Both the position numbers and the translations under genes were made by a program. The notes beneath the pieces are model-generated. The model was not told where the DNA came from and did no database searches. It worked only from the letters and a program-made list of their open reading frames with translations. DNA of 64,000 nt, taken from Dysidea avara (Eukaryota > Porifera > Demospongiae > Dictyoceratida > Dysideidae). Each line of letters starts with the position of its first letter. Position 1 is the stretch's first letter. Below, piece by piece: positions 60,052 to 64,000 of the stretch. The stretch lies in contig NC_089276.1 in assembly GCF_963678975.1 (NCBI RefSeq), positions 27,299,555 to 27,363,554 of the forward strand. The letters run 5' to 3'.

Positions 60052-60406
60052 TTGTACCTGAACACATAAATATGCATTATAGAAGTATCAAAGTATATAC
60101 GCATCAAATGTAGATCTGTAATAAAACTATGTGAATGGCTGAACAAAAAATGACATTTCAATTATTTTATCATTAATTTTATTCAAAATCTTAGTTACAT
60201 TTATGCACCTACATGCGTATTTTGCAATCCCTGGTTGTAAAAAATAATGTCCTTATACTGCTTGAAGGTTCTTAGTTTACTAATTTGTTAAGCTGCTTTA
60301 CTGTAGTTGTGCCCAGTTATACTGAGAGTAAAATGTTTAAGTATATGGAACATAATTGTTTTACTAAGTTTTAAACTCTCAGTAAAACATCAGCGAGTGT
60401 AGGTTT

Positions 60407-60839
60407 TAGGGCTGAGCGATATTGCCATTTTAGTATCACGATCAATACTGAAGCCACTATTCACGATACTGAATAGTTCACGATACTTATGAATAAGTCA
60501 ATCATAGCTGCTGCTACATACTGTATTGCTCAGCATTCCTGCAGGAAATCCTTATAGGTGATAGTAAACTAGCCACTATCATTCTTGTTTACAGTAACAG
60601 TTATTGTAACACATGCTTTGAGGTTATGTTGTGGTGTTCACACCTCTCTGCAGGGGAAACCAGGTGGGTGGACTTTACCACTTACAAGGATTCTTAGCCT
60701 AGTACTGCATAACAAATGGATTTTTAATGACAGTAATGTACAGGCCTGGTATCACGATAGTTAATAACAAAATATCGCGATATTGATACTGTCAAAATAT
60801 CGCAATATATCGTTAAAACGGTAGTATCGCTCAGCCCTA
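60407..60839. mobile_element. hAT-like MITE, 433 bp, perfect 8-bp target duplication
   Basis: Ends TAGGGCTGAGCGATA and complement; GTAGGTTT flanks at 60399-60406 and 60840-60847. The surrounding repeat also exists without this insertion at 36228-36370, which shows the empty site. Confidence 0.93.
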
Positions 60840-61067
60840 GTAGGTTTACTGAAAAACTACTAAAATAACAAACAATTAACTGTTCCATATACTGAGGATA
60901 TACCACTCTAGTAAACAAAGAAATTTCAAGCAGTGTTATTGGTTGTATCCATAGTAATGATTTGGTAATTTTGCATTTTTTTGTTTGTTTATTGTTTATT
61001 AACATGCACAATCAACCTTTTCATTTTATACCCCTTATTGTTCAGGTGACATCACATGCTAAATACC

Positions 61068-61453
61068 ATCTAAACCAAAACAGCCAAGCTGTAAAAAAAG
61101 AGTGCGGCCCCCAAAAAGGCTAGGATGAAAAAGATATGAAATCCAAGGTGGCGGCCAAGAAATGGCTGTGATGGTAGGTTAATGGCAAAAATTTTAATTA
61201 CGACAATTCAGGTGAATTTGCATTGCCTCCTCCACTAGGATTCGGCACTAAATTCACCGAATTGTTGTAATTAAATTGTTTGCTATTAACCTACCATCAC
61301 AGCCATTTCTTGGCCGCCACCTTGGATTTCACATCTTTTTTCATCCTGGCCTTTTTTGGGACTGCACTCTTTTTTTACAGCTTGGCTGTTTTGGTTTAGA
61401 TATCACTTCTCTTTGTATTGCAAGCCGCAAAGCCAGCCATTAACTGGCTTTGG
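61068..61453. mobile_element. Foldback element, AACAGCC family, copy 3
   Basis: A palindrome at 61068-61401 with ends ATCTAAACCAAAACAGCC and complement. The external hairpin is on the right here: CAAAGCCAG ... CTGGCTTTG (61428-61453), across a 26-bp linker that matches copies 1 and 2 in reverse. Confidence 0.9.
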
Positions 61454-61609
61454 TGCTTCCTTTTGACTTGTTTATTTTTTCTTTTCTGCAGGAATATTGG
61501 AACAAAGGAAGAAATGTTGTTAACAGTTTTTTGTCTGATTAATAATATTTGTATATTTAACAATGAAAGATGATTTTGTTTCCAGCACATATTTCTACAG
61601 AGTGATTTG

Positions 61610-62370
61610 TTTGTAGCTGATCCCTATAAGGTAACTTGTATCCAGCTGATATCTCTACAGGGTGATGTAGTTGTAGCTGAACTCTCTAAAGGGTGATTTG
61701 TTTGTAGCTGAACTCTCTACTGGATGGTTTCTTTGTAGCTGAACTCTCTACAATGTAACTTCTTCTAGCTGAACTCTCTACAATGTAACTTATTGTAGCT
61801 GATCTCTCTACAAGGTGATTTCTTCTAGCTGATCTCTCTACAATGTAACTTCTTGTAGCTGATCTCTCTACAAGGTGATCCTTCTAGCTGATCTCTCTAC
61901 AGGATGACTGGAACTCTCTACAGGGTGATTTGTTTGCAGCTGAAATCTCTACATGGTAGTTTCTTTGTAACTGACTTGTCTGTAAGGTGATGTCTTGTAG
62001 CTGATCTCTCTACTGGATGACTTGTTTCTAGCTGATCTCTCTATAGAGTTATAACTTTCTCTATAGAGTTATAACATGTTTGTATAGCTGAACTCTTTAC
62101 AGAGTGGCTTGTCTGATTGATTGCTGAACTCTCCAGCTACACGGTGACTTGTTTGTACTACAGAGTGACTTGTTTGTAGCTGAACTCTCTACAGAGTGAC
62201 TTATACTCGTAGCTGAACATTGTATAAAGTAACTTGTTTGTAGCTGATCCAGATGAACTCTCTACTGGATAGCATTTTTGTAGCTGAATCCTCTACGCAG
62301 TGACTTGTTTGTAGCTGAATTCTCTACAGAGTGACTTGTTGTAGCTGAACTCTCTACAGAATAACTTGCA
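61610..62370 (-). repeat. Second satellite array, inverted relative to 14808-18712
   Basis: Units of GTAGCTGAACTCTCTACAG and CTAGCTGATCTCTCTACAA type with GGTGATTTGTTT or GTAACTTCTT spacers, about 30 bp each. It is the reverse complement of the 15-18 kb satellite, but shorter and more diverged. The LINE fragment starts directly after it. Confidence 0.95.
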
Positions 62371-62374
62371 ATGT

Positions 62375-63229
62375 AATGGAATGAGCATCATGACTACATT
62401 CTAAAGAAAGCCTATAAGACTCTGGGACTTGTACGTAGAACCTTTTGTAAAGCCATTGTGCCTTCGGTTACGCTCAAACTATATATATCCTTAGTAAGAT
62501 CGCAGCTCCTATACTGTGCACCAGTGCGGCGACCTCATCTCTTAAAAGACATCTCCAAAATTGAACAACTTCAACGTAGGGCAACTAAATATATTTTACA
62601 AGACTTCTCCTCAGACTACAAAACACGGCTGAAAAAACTCAATTTGCTTCCATTAATGTACATCTTTGAAATATCAGACATAATCTTTTTTGTCAACTCT
62701 CTGAAACATCCCACTCCAAGCTTCAATATCAACCTCTACATTTCATTCTCCCATAGTACTACAAGATCCAATTCAGTCAAGCTACACCACAACATATCCT
62801 TTACTAATAAAGAGCGTCATTTTTATTTCAACCGAATCTGTCGCCTTTGGAATTCCCTACCAATCATTGATATAAGTTTGCCTATAGAAACCATCAAAAG
62901 ACGCATCAAATCTTTTCTCTGGAATCATTTTATCACAAACTTCAATTCTACTGACCCACACAAATATCACTATCTCTGTCCGTGTGGTAACTGTGTCAGC
63001 AATCATCTTGTCATGAACTTTGATCTCTTGTAGTTACATACAAATTGATTTATAATTAAATAAATAAGTAACTTACTGTAGTTAAGTAATTAATTTTTGT
63101 AACATACTCAGGCCACTAGCACAGGTTGCTAGTGGACCCTCAGCATGGACTAATATTGTTTTCATGAATGTATAACCACTGTATCTGTATGTAGTTGTGC
63201 CCATGCTGAAAAGCCTTATAAATAAATAA
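62375..63229 (+). pseudogene. LINE ORF2 3' part and tail
   Basis: From about 62385 the frame reads DYILKKAYKTLGLVRRTF, then SLVRSQLLYCAPVRRP, IEQLQRRATKYIL, FLWNHFITNF and CPCGNC to a stop at 63031-63033. This is the post-RT region of a non-LTR retrotransposon ORF2, open for over 200 codons, so a young 5'-truncated copy. The 3' tail has GCTAGTGGACCCTCAGC and ends in AATAAATAAT. No polymerase catalytic motif is present, so it cannot move on its own. Confidence 0.9.
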
Positions 63230-63244
63230 TCGAGTAAGTTATAA

Positions 63245-63300
63245 ACGTAGCTGAATGCTCTATTAGGGTGACTGTTCTATTAGAGTATCTCGATCTCCCA
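63245..63300 (-). repeat. Two CTCTATTAGAG modules
   Basis: GCTCTATTAGGGTGACTGTTCTATTAGAGTATCTCGATC: two units in tandem, reverse orientation, just past the LINE tail. Confidence 0.85.
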
Positions 63301-63301
63301 T

Positions 63302-63600
63302 ATGCTACACGTAGTTGGCTTTGGAATCATAACTCAGTGGTTTGTACTCCGATTCTTCTGTACTACTGCAAGGACTTTCTATGATAATTATAGACGCTTT
63401 GCAAAACCACGCCCACTTTTTAAAAACTATGGTAACCGACCGGCCACCATTTTCATTGGGGCCGGTACGAATAATTGCGATTGCGCAGCATTGAAATTGG
63501 ATGTTGACAGCACCTCAAGCAGAGCAGTATTGTTAAACAACAGACTATGGGAGTGTTCAGAGTTTTAAAATTAGTGTTTCTGATTAGATGCAGCTGGTTA
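63302..63600 (+). other. Unassigned stretch, GC-richer than its surroundings
   Basis: An 88-codon frame (63302-63568) with no recognised domain. It includes CGACCGGCCACC and GGGGCCGGTACG, richer in CpG than the surrounding DNA. It could be the 5' region of a gene continuing to the right; not supported as coding. Confidence 0.3.
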
Positions 63601-63710
63601 TCAGGGTTGAACAGGGCGCAAAACGCGACTGCTAAGCTAGTCAGTACAAGCCGGCAGTGCTGGTATATACTGTGTTCTCAGCTGCTGCAGACATCACTGA
63701 AGAATAGTTA

Positions 63711-64000
63711 GACGGTATCTTCAGTAGGTAAGTAAATACATAAAAGCACTCACTGCTCTGCAAGGAGTGTGAATTTTCAATTGCAGAAATGAGAGGGTAT
63801 TGCCATGCAAGCTGCAATGTGGCTCACCAAGACCTCAGTTCCACATACTTGAAGACGGTATCCTCAGTAGGTGAATGAATACATAAAAGTGCTGCTCTGC
63901 AAGGTGTGTGTGCCATACACATTGAGTATTTTCTATTGCAGAAACAAGAGAACTCATTGCCATGCAAGCAATGTGACTCACTAAGACCTCTGTTCTACCT
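63711..64000 (+). repeat. 143-bp tandem duplication at the right edge
   Basis: GACGGTATC-TCAGTAGGT at 63711 and 63854, followed in both by ATACATAAAAG, GCTCTGCAAGG, a pyrimidine-rich ATTGCAG and GCCATGCAAG ... AGACCTC. Each unit carries a splice-donor-like (CAGTAGGTAAGT / CAGTAGGTGAAT) and acceptor-like (ATTGCAG) sequence. Confidence 0.8.

Overview
This window is animal (metazoan) nuclear DNA. It is AT-rich, its genes are split by many very short introns (44-62 bp) mixed with long repeat-filled ones, and it carries (GT)n microsatellites, a satellite array and many small DNA transposons. The protein content (UBE3C, POMGNT1, a RING/TRAF-like membrane protein, a Death-domain exon) together with compact introns fits a sponge such as Amphimedon best. 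The species is an inference; no mitochondrial or rRNA marker is present.

Layout. 1-11945 (+): the 3' half of a UBE3C-type HECT E3 ubiquitin ligase, cut by the window edge, with a 6.7-kb intron full of foldback and hAT-type elements. 11946-23993: intergenic. A LINE open reading frame is split by a 5.4-kb insertion that holds a hairpin-ended element, a 3.9-kb satellite array and a foldback element. 23994-34582 (+): a second, nearly complete UBE3C paralogue, interrupted by a 200-bp assembly gap, with two reading-frame irregularities near the gap. 34583-38450: intergenic, with a hAT-like MITE, an old reverse-transcriptase relic and a MULE-like element with a 9-bp target duplication. 38576-40036 (-): an intronless RING / TRAF-type zinc-finger protein with C-terminal membrane segments. 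40460-45800: small elements, including a 0.7-kb TA-flanked terminal-inverted-repeat element. 45816-50973 (+): POMGNT1, about 20 exons, with a FAM3/ILEI-type stem domain and a GT13-type catalytic domain; its first exon(s) were not found. 51 kb to the end: repeat-dense DNA with a terminal Death-domain exon (59750-60051), LINE 3' ends, a second, inverted satellite array and a 143-bp tandem duplication at the right edge.

The genes do not form a pathway. UBE3C makes and extends ubiquitin chains, the RING protein is probably another E3, and POMGNT1 elongates O-mannosyl glycans in the Golgi. The most distinctive content is in the repeats: (i) a short near-palindromic motif, CTCTAATAGAG within a roughly 28-bp consensus, occurs at about twelve loci inside otherwise different elements; (ii) foldback elements have arms that differ between copies yet still pair within each copy; (iii) terminal hairpins covary between copies; (iv) (GT)n tracts begin exactly at four splice donors. 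All boundaries were read by eye; alignments and transcript data were not available.
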